DNA from: Chloroflexota bacterium | GTDB taxonomy: Bacteria; Chloroflexota; Anaerolineae; Anaerolineales; UBA4823 | Reading direction: 5' to 3' | NCBI GenBank assembly: GCA_020349245.1 | Contig: CP070764.1 | Coordinates: forward strand, 2,183,319-2,216,125 | DNA length: 32,807 nucleotides | Part shown: piece after piece, positions 6,559 through 14,970 of the stretch | How the letters are laid out: every line of letters begins with the position of its first letter | Position numbering within the stretch: the first letter of the stretch is position 1 | Notes under the pieces: model-generated | Told to the model about the DNA's origin: nothing | The model's input: only the letters and a program-made list of their open reading frames with translations | Database searches by the model: none | Made by a program: the position numbers and the translations under genes

Positions 6559-7131
6559 ATGGCAAATATAACAGCCTATAAAGGTCGATCGATCAAGGAT
6601 CCCCCCTTCATTTCCTGGTTAATCAGCAGTCCTAAAGCTGCCTGGATTTGGTTGGTTCTCCGAGTGTGGTTAGGGTACCAGTGGATTGAAGCTTCGCTTC
6701 ACAAGATCGACAACCCGGCCTGGACCCAGACTGGTGAAGCTTTGAAAGGATTTTGGTCGAATATCGTTGTCGTTCCCGCAGAGGGCCGCCCACCGATCGC
6801 TTTCGATTGGTATCGAGGGTTTATTCAATCCTTGCTGGATGCAGAAGCGTATACCTGGTTTGCACCTTTCGTGGCCTATGGCGAGCTTCTGGTAGGGATT
6901 GCTTTGATCCTGGGTGCTTTCACAGGGATGGCTGCCTTCTTTGGGGCTTTCATGAACTGGAATTTCATGATGGCCGGGTCTGCCAGTACCAACCCACTTA
7001 TGTTCATCATTGCCCTGGGATTGATCCTGGCCTGGAAGGTTTCAGGGTATATTGGCTTGGATTATTTCTTATTGCAATGGATCGGTACACCCTGGAGGGA
7101 GGAAGGCACAGCGGAGAACCCCCCGGATTGA
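6559..7131 (+). CDS. DoxX family membrane protein
   Basis: The 190-residue protein has four hydrophobic segments and the look of the DoxX/DoxD family, which includes the small subunit of archaeal thiosulfate:quinone oxidoreductase and many uncharacterised bacterial proteins. Visible landmarks are the first helix with WLVLRVWLGYQWIEA followed by a polar region containing W-A/G pairs, the FVAYGELLVGIALILG helix, and the MNWNFMMAGSASTNP segment between helices three and four. I start it at the ATG at 6559 because AAGGAG (6547-6552) lies six bases upstream; the frame is open 34 codons further up, but that would include the operator region. The paired TGTGA-N6-TCAC sites upstream suggest control by redox, oxygen or cAMP. 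Confidence 0.85.
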   Translation: MANITAYKGRSIKDPPFISWLISSPKAAWIWLVLRVWLGYQWIEASLHKIDNPAWTQTGEALKGFWSNIVVVPAEGRPPIAFDWYRGFIQSLLDAEAYTWFAPFVAYGELLVGIALILGAFTGMAAFFGAFMNWNFMMAGSASTNPLMFIIALGLILAWKVSGYIGLDYFLLQWIGTPWREEGTAENPPD

Positions 7132-7301
7132 CCTGGATAAAATGGTATGTGCAGAGCATAGGGTACGCAATCGCCAGCGTGCCCTATCTCTTTAATTTGA
7201 TCTATATGGTCACCAATGTTCCCAGGAAGTGTAGCTGACTTCCAGGTTGTGCGAAATCGGTTAAGGTTTGCCAGCCAGCAAAATTTCTAGTTTCCTGCCT
7301 A

Positions 7302-7327
7302 GCCATTTGGCTGATCCGTTAAATGGC
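7302..7327 (+). other. Hairpin before the first protease gene
   Basis: GCCATTTGGC (7302-7311) pairs with 7318-7327 over ten positions including two G-U pairs, with a six-base loop. It lies about 55 bases before the protease start codon and 170 bases after the DoxX stop. It could be a transcript end of DoxX or a leader structure. No U-run follows. The rest of 7132-7380 shows nothing recognisable. Confidence 0.35.
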
Positions 7328-7380
7328 CAGATTTGTTAATATCAGTTTTGCAGAAGATTGAAAAATACCAGGAGGATAAT

Positions 7381-8286
7381 ATGTCTGATGGCAATTTATT
7401 GACTGCTCTTTCGCAGGAGATGGCTGATGCAGTTGAGCATGCAGCTGCGAGTACGGTATTGGTAAATGGACGCAGGCGTTTTCCGGCCAGCGGGATTGCT
7501 TTTGGATCAGATCTGGTTCTCACGGCTAGCCACGTGCTTGAACGGGAGGATGAGATCCCCGTCATGCTTCCGGATGGAAGTAAGCGCTCCGGCGATCTAC
7601 TGGGAAGAGATCCGGGCAGCGATCTGGCGGTTTTACGGCTCGATGAACCCGCGGTTTCCACCGCCGAAGCAGCCTCAGGTGATCCTCGAGTTGGACAGCT
7701 GGTTCTTGCCCTGGGAAGACCGACATCTGAAGGTATTCAAGCCAGTTTAGGTATCGTCAGTGCGATCGCAGGACCGGTTCAAACTCGACGTGGCGGCTTG
7801 CTTGAGCAATATATCCGCACGGATGCCATTCCTTATCCAGGTTTTTCTGGGGGTCCGCTGGTCGACAGCAGTGGTAAAGTGCTGGGGGTGAACACATCAG
7901 GACTCACCAGAGGCAGTTCGTTAGCCATTCCCGCGGGTTTGGCTTGGAAAATCGCTGATGCCCTTGCTGAAAACGGCGCAGTGCGCCGGGGTTACCTGGG
8001 CGTTCGCAGCCAGCCGGTCGAGATTCCAGCTGCACTGCAGGAAGCACTTGGCCGTCAACAGGGAACTGGCCTGCTGCTGGTGGGTGTCGAATCTAATAGT
8101 CCAGCCGCACAGGCAGGCTTGATAGTCGGTGACATCCTGACCGGGTTTTCAGGGGAAGCGATTTCGGAACCTGATGCGCTGTTCGTCAGGCTTGCTGGGG
8201 AAGTGGTTGGCCAACTGGTTTCTCTTGAGATCCTGCGCGCGGGTGTGCGGCAAGAAATTGTGGTTACAATTGGAGAACGGGAGTGA
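7381..8286 (+). CDS. Trypsin-like serine protease (HtrA/DegP type) with PDZ domain, no export signal
   Basis: The protein has 301 residues. The N-terminal S1C protease domain shows the triad His51 (TASHV), Asp81 (GSDLAVLRL) and Ser156 (GFSGGPLV). A PDZ domain follows from about residue 205 (RRGYLGVR to the C-terminus, with SPAAQAGLIVGDIL). HtrA-family proteases degrade or remodel misfolded proteins and are normally exported or membrane anchored. This one has neither signal peptide nor membrane segment, so a cytoplasmic location is likely. The start at 7381 is set by AGGAGG (7370-7375) five bases upstream; an earlier in-frame ATG at 7333 lacks such a site. A second protease gene follows 24 bases downstream and a regulator gene after that, probably one operon. 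Confidence 0.9.
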   Translation: MSDGNLLTALSQEMADAVEHAAASTVLVNGRRRFPASGIAFGSDLVLTASHVLEREDEIPVMLPDGSKRSGDLLGRDPGSDLAVLRLDEPAVSTAEAASGDPRVGQLVLALGRPTSEGIQASLGIVSAIAGPVQTRRGGLLEQYIRTDAIPYPGFSGGPLVDSSGKVLGVNTSGLTRGSSLAIPAGLAWKIADALAENGAVRRGYLGVRSQPVEIPAALQEALGRQQGTGLLLVGVESNSPAAQAGLIVGDILTGFSGEAISEPDALFVRLAGEVVGQLVSLEILRAGVRQEIVVTIGERE

Positions 8287-8310
8287 TGTCTTCCAGGATC
8301 GAGTAGCTGG

Positions 8311-8925
8311 ATGAAGGGTTACGAGTTTAAAGCCCATTTGGTAGACGCCTTGACCGCTGTGTATCAAAACCTGTGTCGAAGTCTAGTGGTTGTCCATAAC
8401 GGAAGGCGTGGTGCTGGAGCAGGTGTTATCTGGCGAACCGGCGGTTTCGTGATCACCAATTACCACGTCATCCAGCGGAGCAAACCGCGCATCACCCTCA
8501 TGAACGGTGATGAATATTCCGCCGTAGTGACCGGAAAAACGGAAGTGCTTGACCTTGCATTGCTTCAGGTAGATTTTCCCGATACCCGGGTACAGGATTT
8601 TCAACCTGTGGTGATGGCAGATTTTAACCACCTTCGAGTTGGGCAAATTGCCCTGGCGTTGGGCCACCCCTGGGGGCAGATTGGTTCGGTCTCAGCAGGG
8701 ATTATCTCAAGCCTGGGAAGCGCATCTTTGCGCAGACGGCAGAAGCCGATCGATATTATCCGCACGGATGCCGTCTTGGCACCTGGAAATTCCGGTGGCC
8801 CACTGGTCAATTCAGCAGGTGAGGTTATCGGAATCAACACGATGATTATCGGGGGCGATCTCGGCGTTGCAATACCCAGCCATGTGGTGAATGAATTTGT
8901 TAATGATAATCTCGGCAGGAAATAA
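8311..8925 (+). CDS. Second trypsin-like serine protease, without PDZ domain or export signal
   Basis: The protein has 204 residues and consists only of the S1C protease domain. The triad is His52 (TNYHV), Asp81 (EVLDLALLQV) and Ser161 (GNSGGPLVN). It is distinctly shorter than the neighbour (7381-8286), lacking any PDZ domain, and again has no signal peptide or membrane helix. The pair is related but clearly diverged, as shown by the different sequences around each catalytic residue, so this is an old duplication or a separate recruitment. It begins 24 bases after the first protease, with only a weak ribosome-binding site (GGA near 8297, CTGG before the ATG), suggesting coupled translation. 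Confidence 0.88.
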   Translation: MKGYEFKAHLVDALTAVYQNLCRSLVVVHNGRRGAGAGVIWRTGGFVITNYHVIQRSKPRITLMNGDEYSAVVTGKTEVLDLALLQVDFPDTRVQDFQPVVMADFNHLRVGQIALALGHPWGQIGSVSAGIISSLGSASLRRRQKPIDIIRTDAVLAPGNSGGPLVNSAGEVIGINTMIIGGDLGVAIPSHVVNEFVNDNLGRK

Positions 8926-8946
8926 AGTCACGGCAGTGGACTGATT

Positions 8947-9615
8947 GTGGTTGAGGATAATATAAATCAATGGAGAGCAGCTGGTAGGCTGGAGCTGACT
9001 GTTTGCCTGGTGACCGACAGCCCTGCACTGCAGGTCGGCTTGTTCAATATCTTGAACAATATCGATTCTGTTGAGCAGGTTTTTAGCCTTGAATCGATAA
9101 CAGAATATGACTCGCATTCTTCAGGTGCAGATGTTTTACTCCTGGCACCTGGTTTTGACTCAGCTCTTGAACTTAAAAAGGTTTTGGATGATTCTCCAGA
9201 GGTCGGGATTCTGTTATTGGGCGTGGATGATCTCCAATTGGGCAGATTATTAGCGACCATTTCAGATCATGCTTTGGGCATTCTGCCGCTGGAAGCAACC
9301 GCTGAACAAATAGAGGTAACCCTGCATGCGCTCTCCTCAGGATTATCTGTCGGGATGCCGGACCTCGTGAATGCACTCTTCTGGGAAGGCGCAATCGATC
9401 TTGATGAAGAGCCTATCGAGCCGCTTACTGACCGTGAATTAGAGGTGCTTCAAATGCTCGCTCAAGGATTGACAAACAAACAAATTGCAGCTGCACTCGA
9501 AATAAGCACGCACACGGTTAAGTTTCATGTCTCTTCGATTTACTCCAAATTGGGCGCTGCTAGCAGGACAGAGGCGGTCAGGCTTGGGGTGCGCAGGGGG
9601 TTGATCTTGCTTTGA
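8947..9615 (+). CDS. LuxR/NarL-type transcription regulator with degenerate receiver domain
   Basis: The protein has 222 residues. The C-terminal 60 residues are a LuxR helix-turn-helix (LTDRELEVLQMLAQGLTN, then KQIAAALEISTHTVKFHV), the DNA-binding domain of NarL/FixJ regulators. The N-terminal 130 residues have the length and strand pattern of a receiver domain, but the place of the phosphorylated Asp reads LLLAPGFD, with Ala where Asp is expected, and the double acidic pair near the first strand is not evident (VCLVTDSP). It therefore probably does not work by ordinary phosphorylation. It begins with GTG 21 bases after the second protease, which suggests co-expression and perhaps feedback on these proteases. 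Confidence 0.8.
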   Translation: MVEDNINQWRAAGRLELTVCLVTDSPALQVGLFNILNNIDSVEQVFSLESITEYDSHSSGADVLLLAPGFDSALELKKVLDDSPEVGILLLGVDDLQLGRLLATISDHALGILPLEATAEQIEVTLHALSSGLSVGMPDLVNALFWEGAIDLDEEPIEPLTDRELEVLQMLAQGLTNKQIAAALEISTHTVKFHVSSIYSKLGAASRTEAVRLGVRRGLILL

Positions 9616-9688
9616 CCATCTAGCAACCATCCGAGAAGCGAGATCAATAACAGACGTATATCGATCCAGGCACATTGATGCTCGAGAA

Positions 9689-9713
9689 TTAAACCACGTG
9701 GCAAATGGTTTAA
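9689..9713 (+). other. Small inverted repeat in the 3' region of the regulator gene
   Basis: TTAAACCA (9689-9696) pairs with TGGTTTAA (9706-9713), with a nine-base loop. It is one of two hairpins between convergent genes. The stem is AT-rich and no U-run follows. Confidence 0.3.
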
Positions 9714-9776
9714 ATCCTTGGACGAAGATAAAAGTTTCAAGTTGCGTTTGCTTGCATATTCATGACATTAATCCAT

Positions 9777-9815
9777 AAACCCCCATCCTGGAAAACTTCC
9801 CGTGGAAGGGGGTTT
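9777..9815. terminator. Terminator between the convergent regulator and Hsp20 genes
   Basis: AAACCCCC (9777-9784) pairs with GGGGGTTT (9808-9815), followed by one more T on the plus strand. The enclosed 23 bases can form a further small GGAA/TTCC helix. It can end the protease/regulator transcript and, read in reverse, the Hsp20 transcript. Confidence 0.7.
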
Positions 9816-9876
9816 TGGCGACTCATCCGGAAAATCGCCGAATAAAAGTCAGAGTTAATCGGACTCGTTTCCTTGA

Positions 9877-10362
9877 TTAATTTTCGCTGATGATCTCTTT
9901 TGCGCCTGATTCAATCAAATTCGTATCGATTGTCTTCACAACGATTTTCTTTGGTTTTACTTCTTCAACCTTTGGCAAGTGCAGCATCAGTATACCTTTG
10001 TCGTAATTCGCTTCGATCTTCTCTGATGCGATACCAGATGGCAGCTTGATACTTCGGGTGAAAGTTCCGTAGCGTCTTTCTCGCAAATGATACTGGGCTT
10101 CATCCAGTTCATTCTCATCTTGGACTTCACCTTTGATGGTTAGCAAGTTATCGCTGAAGGTGATCTCTAAATCATCGACGTTAATACCAGGCAAGGAAGC
10201 CTTGATCACAAATTCGTCATCATTCTCGATGACATCCAGCGCCACACTCCAATTAAAAGATTTCCAAGAGGAGGGGGCTAAAGAAAGATCTTCATCCAAT
10301 TGACGATTCAGTGAATTTCTGACAATCATCATTTCACGAAAAGGGTCCCAACGAGTAAGCAT
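9877..10362 (-). CDS. Hsp20/alpha-crystallin small heat shock protein
   Basis: The 161-residue protein has the usual small heat shock layout: a variable N-terminus beginning MLTRWDPFREM, an alpha-crystallin domain (about residues 38-140), and a short tail. Family landmarks are the ALDVIENDDEFVIKASLPG strand pair quoted in part, the ITFSDNLLTIKGE segment, RRYGTFTRSIKLP, and the GILMLHLPK strand. These proteins hold unfolding proteins in a refoldable state without ATP. The start is firm, with GGAGGT six bases before the ATG. About 180 AT-rich bases separate it from the next gene upstream; no CIRCE inverted repeat is visible there, so HrcA control is not indicated. Confidence 0.93.
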   Translation of the reverse strand: MLTRWDPFREMMIVRNSLNRQLDEDLSLAPSSWKSFNWSVALDVIENDDEFVIKASLPGINVDDLEITFSDNLLTIKGEVQDENELDEAQYHLRERRYGTFTRSIKLPSGIASEKIEANYDKGILMLHLPKVEEVKPKKIVVKTIDTNLIESGAKEIISEN

Positions 10363-10540
10363 ATCTTTACCTCCGATAAATTAATTTATATATTTGAATT
10401 TATTAACCAGTTTTTACTGGATATGTGAAAATGATAATTGGCAAATGTAAGAATTGACTTTGATGAATATATGCGGTTTATAAGAATCGTGTTTACTTAC
10501 CCCCAGGATTGTTTTTACCTGAAATAAGGGCAACAGGACT

Positions 10541-11191
10541 TCAGATCATTTCCTCGAGATCGAAGACGACCTCCTCTTTCCCGGTTAGCTTTTCCTGGAT
10601 CTTGCGGGCGATCAATTCCAGATGGCTTGAATTGGTAACATAGTTGAGGTTATCGGTCGGCACTGTTAAGACCGGGCATAAGCTGAAGCTTGCTGTCCAG
10701 CTCTCGTAAAGCTGGTTTAGCTGCTGTAAATATTCAGGGGAAATCTGGCGCTCAAAATCACGTCCACGACTGGAGATTCTGGAAAAAAGTGTTGAGACCG
10801 AGGCCCGTAGATAAACCACCAGATCAGGAGGCGGCAAGAACTCCGTCACCACTTCGTACAGCTCATGGTATGTGCGGTAATCCCTGGCATGGATCAAGCC
10901 CTGTCGATAAAGATTCTCTGCGAACACTTCTGCGTCCTCGTATACAGTCCGATCTTGAAGAACGGATGTCGGATGGTCCAGCAGCTTGCGGTGCATGCGC
11001 AGCTTGTGGGTAAGAAAGAAAATCTGGGAGTGGAAGGCCCAGGTTTGCATGTCGGCATAGAAATCAGCCAGGTAGGGATTATCAGCTACCGGCTCATAAA
11101 AGGGCTGCCAGGCAAGTTTTTCGCAGAGTAAAGCGACCAGTGTTGATTTTCCCACACCGATATTACCGGCGACGGCAACGAATTTCTTCAT
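10541..11191 (-). CDS. Deoxynucleoside kinase (dGK/dAK/dCK-type)
   Basis: The protein has 216 residues, normal for bacterial deoxynucleoside kinases, which phosphorylate scavenged deoxynucleosides. The P-loop is GNIGVGKST (residues 9-17, Lys15). The DRTVYEDAEVFAENL stretch corresponds to the DRS motif with the catalytic Glu/Asp region. RISSRGRDFERQI is the arginine-rich lid. The particular base preference is not decidable by eye. The ATG (11189-11191) overlaps the TGA of the upstream PEP/pyruvate-binding gene in an ATGA arrangement, so the two are translationally coupled. That partnership is odd, because no obvious metabolic link exists between them. Confidence 0.9.
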   Translation of the reverse strand: MKKFVAVAGNIGVGKSTLVALLCEKLAWQPFYEPVADNPYLADFYADMQTWAFHSQIFFLTHKLRMHRKLLDHPTSVLQDRTVYEDAEVFAENLYRQGLIHARDYRTYHELYEVVTEFLPPPDLVVYLRASVSTLFSRISSRGRDFERQISPEYLQQLNQLYESWTASFSLCPVLTVPTDNLNYVTNSSHLELIARKIQEKLTGKEEVVFDLEEMI

Positions 11192-13524
11192 TTTCCCTCC
11201 ATGAGAGGCACCAGGAATGCAGCTGCGCGCCCATGTTCATCATCCATCACGAGTCTCAGAGAATGTCCCGGTCGGTAGGAGCTGACTTTGATCAGGCGCA
11301 GGCATCCAGATAGCTGCTTGTCAACCTGGATAAAATCTGCCAATTGATTGGGGGTATCGTAAAAGAATTTCCTGTTGAAAATCACGTCCTCGTCTTCCAG
11401 GTCTATCGCCAGGGGATAAATATTAGCTTCGACTAAATCCTGGAAGAAATGAGTCCCGAATGATGGTTCTGGAGCAAGTCCTGTCGTTTTGCTGGTCACT
11501 TCGATCAGAGCCCTGGTATTGTAAATATCTGAATACCCGATGTAGACCCCCAGATCGAGATTGCGAGTCCCCCAGCGGCCAGGACCAATACTGATGAATA
11601 CCTGGTCAGCCAATAAGCCATTCAGCTTGCTGATTGCACGCCCGATTTCAGCGCGGGCAGATTTGGTCGGCAGAGCTAGGTAGCCTTCAGCGCTGACATA
11701 GATAACATAATTAATCCAATCCACCCTGCCTCTTGGCACCATGCGAGATGTAGAGAAGACAATATCTTCTTTCGGGATGTCAGCAGGCAGGTGGGCCTGG
11801 CTATCTTTCAAGTGGGATTGCGGTCGACATTGCAAAATGGAGATCTCCACCTCGGGGTGAACTGCACCTGGATCGGTAATGTGTACGGTGAATTCGGTGT
11901 CGACAGGAGATTTGTAATGCTTCTCCAGGATCTGGAGCATCGTTCGCATGCGGTTAGCCAGCGGCGTGCGTTTTAACAGCTCGTCGAAGGTCAAAACCAG
12001 CGTGTCAATCTCATCTTCCCGGATCAGACTGCGGATGGGCGCCAGATAGCCGCCTTGATCGATCTCGGCGATGTAGCGCAGGACAGGATAGTGAGGCTCT
12101 AAAACTTCTTCGGTTGGTAGCGTGTTGAAAACATTATGATTCAGATCCAGAACGTCCACGAACTGCTGTGAATACCGGCGGATTGCCTTGGAGGACACTT
12201 CAGGATGCAGTAAGGGGTGGCTGAGGGCAACCAGCCGCGGGTAATCGCTGCCAACCCGATCAACAGCACGGGTTCCTAATCCCCATACCAACCGGACAAA
12301 TCCATCTTCACTGCGGATTTCAGGCGACCAGCGGAAGAAGTTTCTGCTGAAGGCCACGCCTGCAGCATGGGGAAGATAAAATTCACCGACGCGTTCACCT
12401 TTCACAACCTGGATCAGAATAGCCATCCGTTCATCATAATCTTGCAATCCCTTGCTGCGGCGGTACAGCAGAGCATCCGGATTGAGCGTGCTGGCATAAA
12501 CCTGGGCGATAGCCCTGGTCAGCTGTTCCAGGTTCTCATCTGGATCCCCCTGATTTGGGCAAAAGACACTATCATATTTTCCTGCAAATGAAGTGCCAAA
12601 GTTGTCCTCCAGTAAACTGGAAGAGCGGATGATCAAGGGTACTTTGTCAAGTGATTCAAGCAGCTTTCTAAATTCACCTAAAATATCCGCGGGGAATTTC
12701 CCCCTCAGATATTCTTCCTGGATTTGGTGATATTCGGCGCGAATTTGTTCTTCTGACCTGTACTTCTGGTCATTCCAATGCATCAGATTGTTCACGGCCA
12801 TAAAGGTGTACATCACATCCGCACCCAAGAAGTACGATTCCGGGATACTCAAATGAGAGAGGAGTTCTTCATCGGCGATTTCACTCAGGATGCGTAAAGC
12901 CAGAAGCATACCGGCAGCTTTTCCCCCGATCTTTCCCTGCCCGATCTTGCGTCTATTGATCTCAGCCAAATCGGAAATTGTGAACCAATCTTTGGCAATA
13001 GTTATATACGCGAGCTGGTCGCTGATCATTCTGCGGATCAAGACTACCTTGATCTCCCGAATCCGGGCTTCACCCCTTTCTTGATCATCCATGGGCAGAT
13101 TCTCGATCGCTGCAGCCTGTTCAAAGAGCATGTTTTGGGGGGCCAGCTCCGGATTGAAGGATACCAGCAGATCATCGGCTTGAGCCCCCCGCTCAGCCAA
13201 TACATCCCGGATAACTTTTTCGAAAACCTCGTAGGGGAAATTGTAGGCAAAATAGAAGTCCGTCAGGTGGCTGCGAACGCGTTCCATGCGAACTTCCCAG
13301 ACTTCTGTGGGTTCTTCATCAAAGGGATTGTGCAATCCTTCCCTGGCTTGGGATTCGATCGCTTTTTCCCGGACCTCGGTTTCGAATTGCTGGGGACTGA
13401 TCACCCCGCGTTCAAACAATTCTTTACGCATCCTGGTGCGCATGCGAACTCGCAGGATTGGATATTGGGCGAGTGCTGTATATATCCGTTGAACTCGATC
13501 GGTAGATGCTGCAGGAAAGGTCAT
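11188..13524 (-). CDS. PEP/pyruvate-binding (PPDK N-terminal, ATP-grasp) domain protein
   Basis: The protein has 778 residues. It contains the ATP-binding domain of pyruvate phosphate dikinase and PEP synthase: IGGKAAGMLLAL near residue 200 and the RSSSLLEDNFGTSFAGKYDS core near residue 305 are typical, and the LQCRPQ end signature appears near residue 575. The phosphohistidine swivelling domain and the PEP-binding barrel of full PEP synthase are absent, and the N-terminal 190 and C-terminal 200 residues match neither. It is thus not a complete PEP synthase; it more likely uses ATP to phosphorylate a partner or acts as an orphan ATP-grasp enzyme. It shares four bases with the kinase gene downstream. 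The terminator of dnaN (13546-13572) lies just upstream. Confidence 0.85.
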   Translation of the reverse strand: MTFPAASTDRVQRIYTALAQYPILRVRMRTRMRKELFERGVISPQQFETEVREKAIESQAREGLHNPFDEEPTEVWEVRMERVRSHLTDFYFAYNFPYEVFEKVIRDVLAERGAQADDLLVSFNPELAPQNMLFEQAAAIENLPMDDQERGEARIREIKVVLIRRMISDQLAYITIAKDWFTISDLAEINRRKIGQGKIGGKAAGMLLALRILSEIADEELLSHLSIPESYFLGADVMYTFMAVNNLMHWNDQKYRSEEQIRAEYHQIQEEYLRGKFPADILGEFRKLLESLDKVPLIIRSSSLLEDNFGTSFAGKYDSVFCPNQGDPDENLEQLTRAIAQVYASTLNPDALLYRRSKGLQDYDERMAILIQVVKGERVGEFYLPHAAGVAFSRNFFRWSPEIRSEDGFVRLVWGLGTRAVDRVGSDYPRLVALSHPLLHPEVSSKAIRRYSQQFVDVLDLNHNVFNTLPTEEVLEPHYPVLRYIAEIDQGGYLAPIRSLIREDEIDTLVLTFDELLKRTPLANRMRTMLQILEKHYKSPVDTEFTVHITDPGAVHPEVEISILQCRPQSHLKDSQAHLPADIPKEDIVFSTSRMVPRGRVDWINYVIYVSAEGYLALPTKSARAEIGRAISKLNGLLADQVFISIGPGRWGTRNLDLGVYIGYSDIYNTRALIEVTSKTTGLAPEPSFGTHFFQDLVEANIYPLAIDLEDEDVIFNRKFFYDTPNQLADFIQVDKQLSGCLRLIKVSSYRPGHSLRLVMDDEHGRAAAFLVPLMEGK

Positions 13525-13545
13525 TGCAGATGAGATTTAGCAAAA

Positions 13546-13572
13546 TGGCACGTCACAATTGATAACGTGCCA
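13546..13572 (-). terminator. Terminator of dnaN
   Basis: On the minus strand, TGGCACGT pairs with ACGTGCCA (13565-13572 with 13546-13553) around an 11-base loop and is followed by TTTT. It lies 34 bases after the dnaN stop and just ahead of the PEP/pyruvate-binding gene, so that gene needs a promoter of its own or readthrough. Confidence 0.75.
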
Positions 13573-13605
13573 CCGGATTGAACCATAATTGGACGAATAA
13601 TTTTC

Positions 13606-14739
13606 CTAACTGCCCAGATGCATGGGCATGATCACATGCAGGAAATTCTCGTCCCCAACTGGACGGATGACGCCCGGGGCAGTTTCAATCGTGGTTTCTA
13701 AGGCGACCTCGGGGGTTTTAATTACTTCCAGGACCTCCCGAAGAAAACGCACGTTGAAGGCAATCAGCAGTGGTGTACCGTCAATGGAGGCGTCGATCTC
13801 GGTTTGATTGGAACCGGTTTCTTCCGATTGACCGGTGATCACAATCAAGCCGGGTTTTAATTCTCCTCCTGGCGTGATATTGATCCTGGCGATGTGAGAG
13901 CCTTCACGAGCGAATATTTCGGCTTGTTTGCAGGCTTTGAGGAAAAAGGAGGTGGAAAGCACGCTGCGGGTCTCTTTGCTGCTGGGGATGATTTGCTGAT
14001 AATCGGGGAAAGAACCATCGATGAGCTGGGAGACCAGTTGAAAATCCTTCATCTGGAAAATCACTTGGCCGCGATCCTGGGGCAGGACCATCTCAACGAC
14101 TTGCTCACCATCGCTGATAATGCGAGCCAATTCACTCAGCGCCCGGGCGGGCACCACGGCTAGGACAGGTCGGGCAGTGGGAGATGGCAAGGTTGACTTC
14201 CGAACTGAGAGGCGGAAACCATCCGCAGCTGCCATGGTCAGCCTGTCACCATTGACCGAGACCAGCACACCAGTCAAAATCGGTCGGGCTTCATCTGTCG
14301 AAGCAGCAAAGGTCACTTTTTGGATCATCTCCTTCAGGTCGTTCACGTTTATCGCCAGCCCATCGCCCGTTTCAGGAGAAGGCATCGGCGGAAATTCCTG
14401 CGAATCAATGCATTTGAGGTCAGTATTTGATGAGCCAGATTGAACATTTAATGTTTGTGTGCGTACGTTCAAGGCCATCTCTACTTGCTGACCAGAAAGT
14501 GTGCCAACGAGTTCGGTGAAGGTGCGCGCCGGCACAGTGGTAGAACCTTCTTCTTCGATCTTCGCACCAATCCAGCAAGTGATACCTAGCTCAAGATTGG
14601 TGGCAGAGAGACGGAGCCGTCCCTCATCTGTCGCCACTAAGACGTTTGACAGAACAGGCAGGGTGCTCCGGGGTGATACAGCTCTTGAGACAATATTTAA
14701 ACCATGCGCTAGGTTCTCTTGTAGGACGGAGACTTTCAT
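13606..14739 (-). CDS. dnaN: DNA polymerase III beta subunit (sliding clamp)
   Basis: The protein has 377 residues, close to the usual 366-380. It forms the ring-shaped clamp that tethers DNA polymerase III to DNA. Three repeated clamp folds can be traced. Recognisable segments are the N-terminal MKVSVLQENLAHGLNIVSRAV quoted in part, ATNLELGITCWI, the VPARALSELARI segment in domain two, and the C-terminal HVIMPMHL, which resembles the conserved end MPM(R/H)L of bacterial clamps. The ATG at 14739 is preceded by AGAGG with a nine-base gap. The gene stands alone: neither dnaA nor recF adjoins it, unlike many bacteria, but solitary dnaN is known. Its regulatory region is shared with the divergent GGDEF gene. 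Confidence 0.95.
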   Translation of the reverse strand: MKVSVLQENLAHGLNIVSRAVSPRSTLPVLSNVLVATDEGRLRLSATNLELGITCWIGAKIEEEGSTTVPARTFTELVGTLSGQQVEMALNVRTQTLNVQSGSSNTDLKCIDSQEFPPMPSPETGDGLAINVNDLKEMIQKVTFAASTDEARPILTGVLVSVNGDRLTMAAADGFRLSVRKSTLPSPTARPVLAVVPARALSELARIISDGEQVVEMVLPQDRGQVIFQMKDFQLVSQLIDGSFPDYQQIIPSSKETRSVLSTSFFLKACKQAEIFAREGSHIARINITPGGELKPGLIVITGQSEETGSNQTEIDASIDGTPLLIAFNVRFLREVLEVIKTPEVALETTIETAPGVIRPVGDENFLHVIMPMHLGS

Positions 14740-14772
14740 GTTAGCGGACCTCTCTTATGTGTGGTTGCCATC

Positions 14773-14778
14773 AGTATA
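14773..14778 (-). promoter_or_regulatory. Possible -10 element of dnaN
   Basis: TATACT on the minus strand lies about 34 bases before the dnaN start codon. No good -35 hexamer is found at 16-18 bases, so this is only a tentative assignment. Confidence 0.3.
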
Positions 14779-14880
14779 CAACGAGTGGGCTAAAATCGCT
14801 AGACAATCCCAGTATTTCAGTGTTTGAATCATGCTTTATAATATTTTCAGGGATGTTTGGTGGTGTTGAATTAAATAATC

Positions 14881-14917
14881 GTTGACAATTTATTCAGCGA
14901 AGTCTAAACTTGTCAAC
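14881..14917 (+). promoter_or_regulatory. Promoter of the GGDEF gene inside an inverted repeat
   Basis: TTGACA (14882-14887) and TAAACT (14905-14910) are 17 bases apart. The arms GTTGACAA (14881-14888) and TTGTCAAC (14910-14917) form a perfect 8-bp inverted repeat that brackets the promoter from the -35 box to the expected start near 14917. Such a layout fits a repressor operator. A second AT-rich TATAAT lies at 14937-14942 without a good -35 partner. Confidence 0.5.
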
Positions 14918-14970
14918 AAGATATTTGACTTCACGTTATAATTTTTATTAATTTCTTTCAGGAGCAGAAT

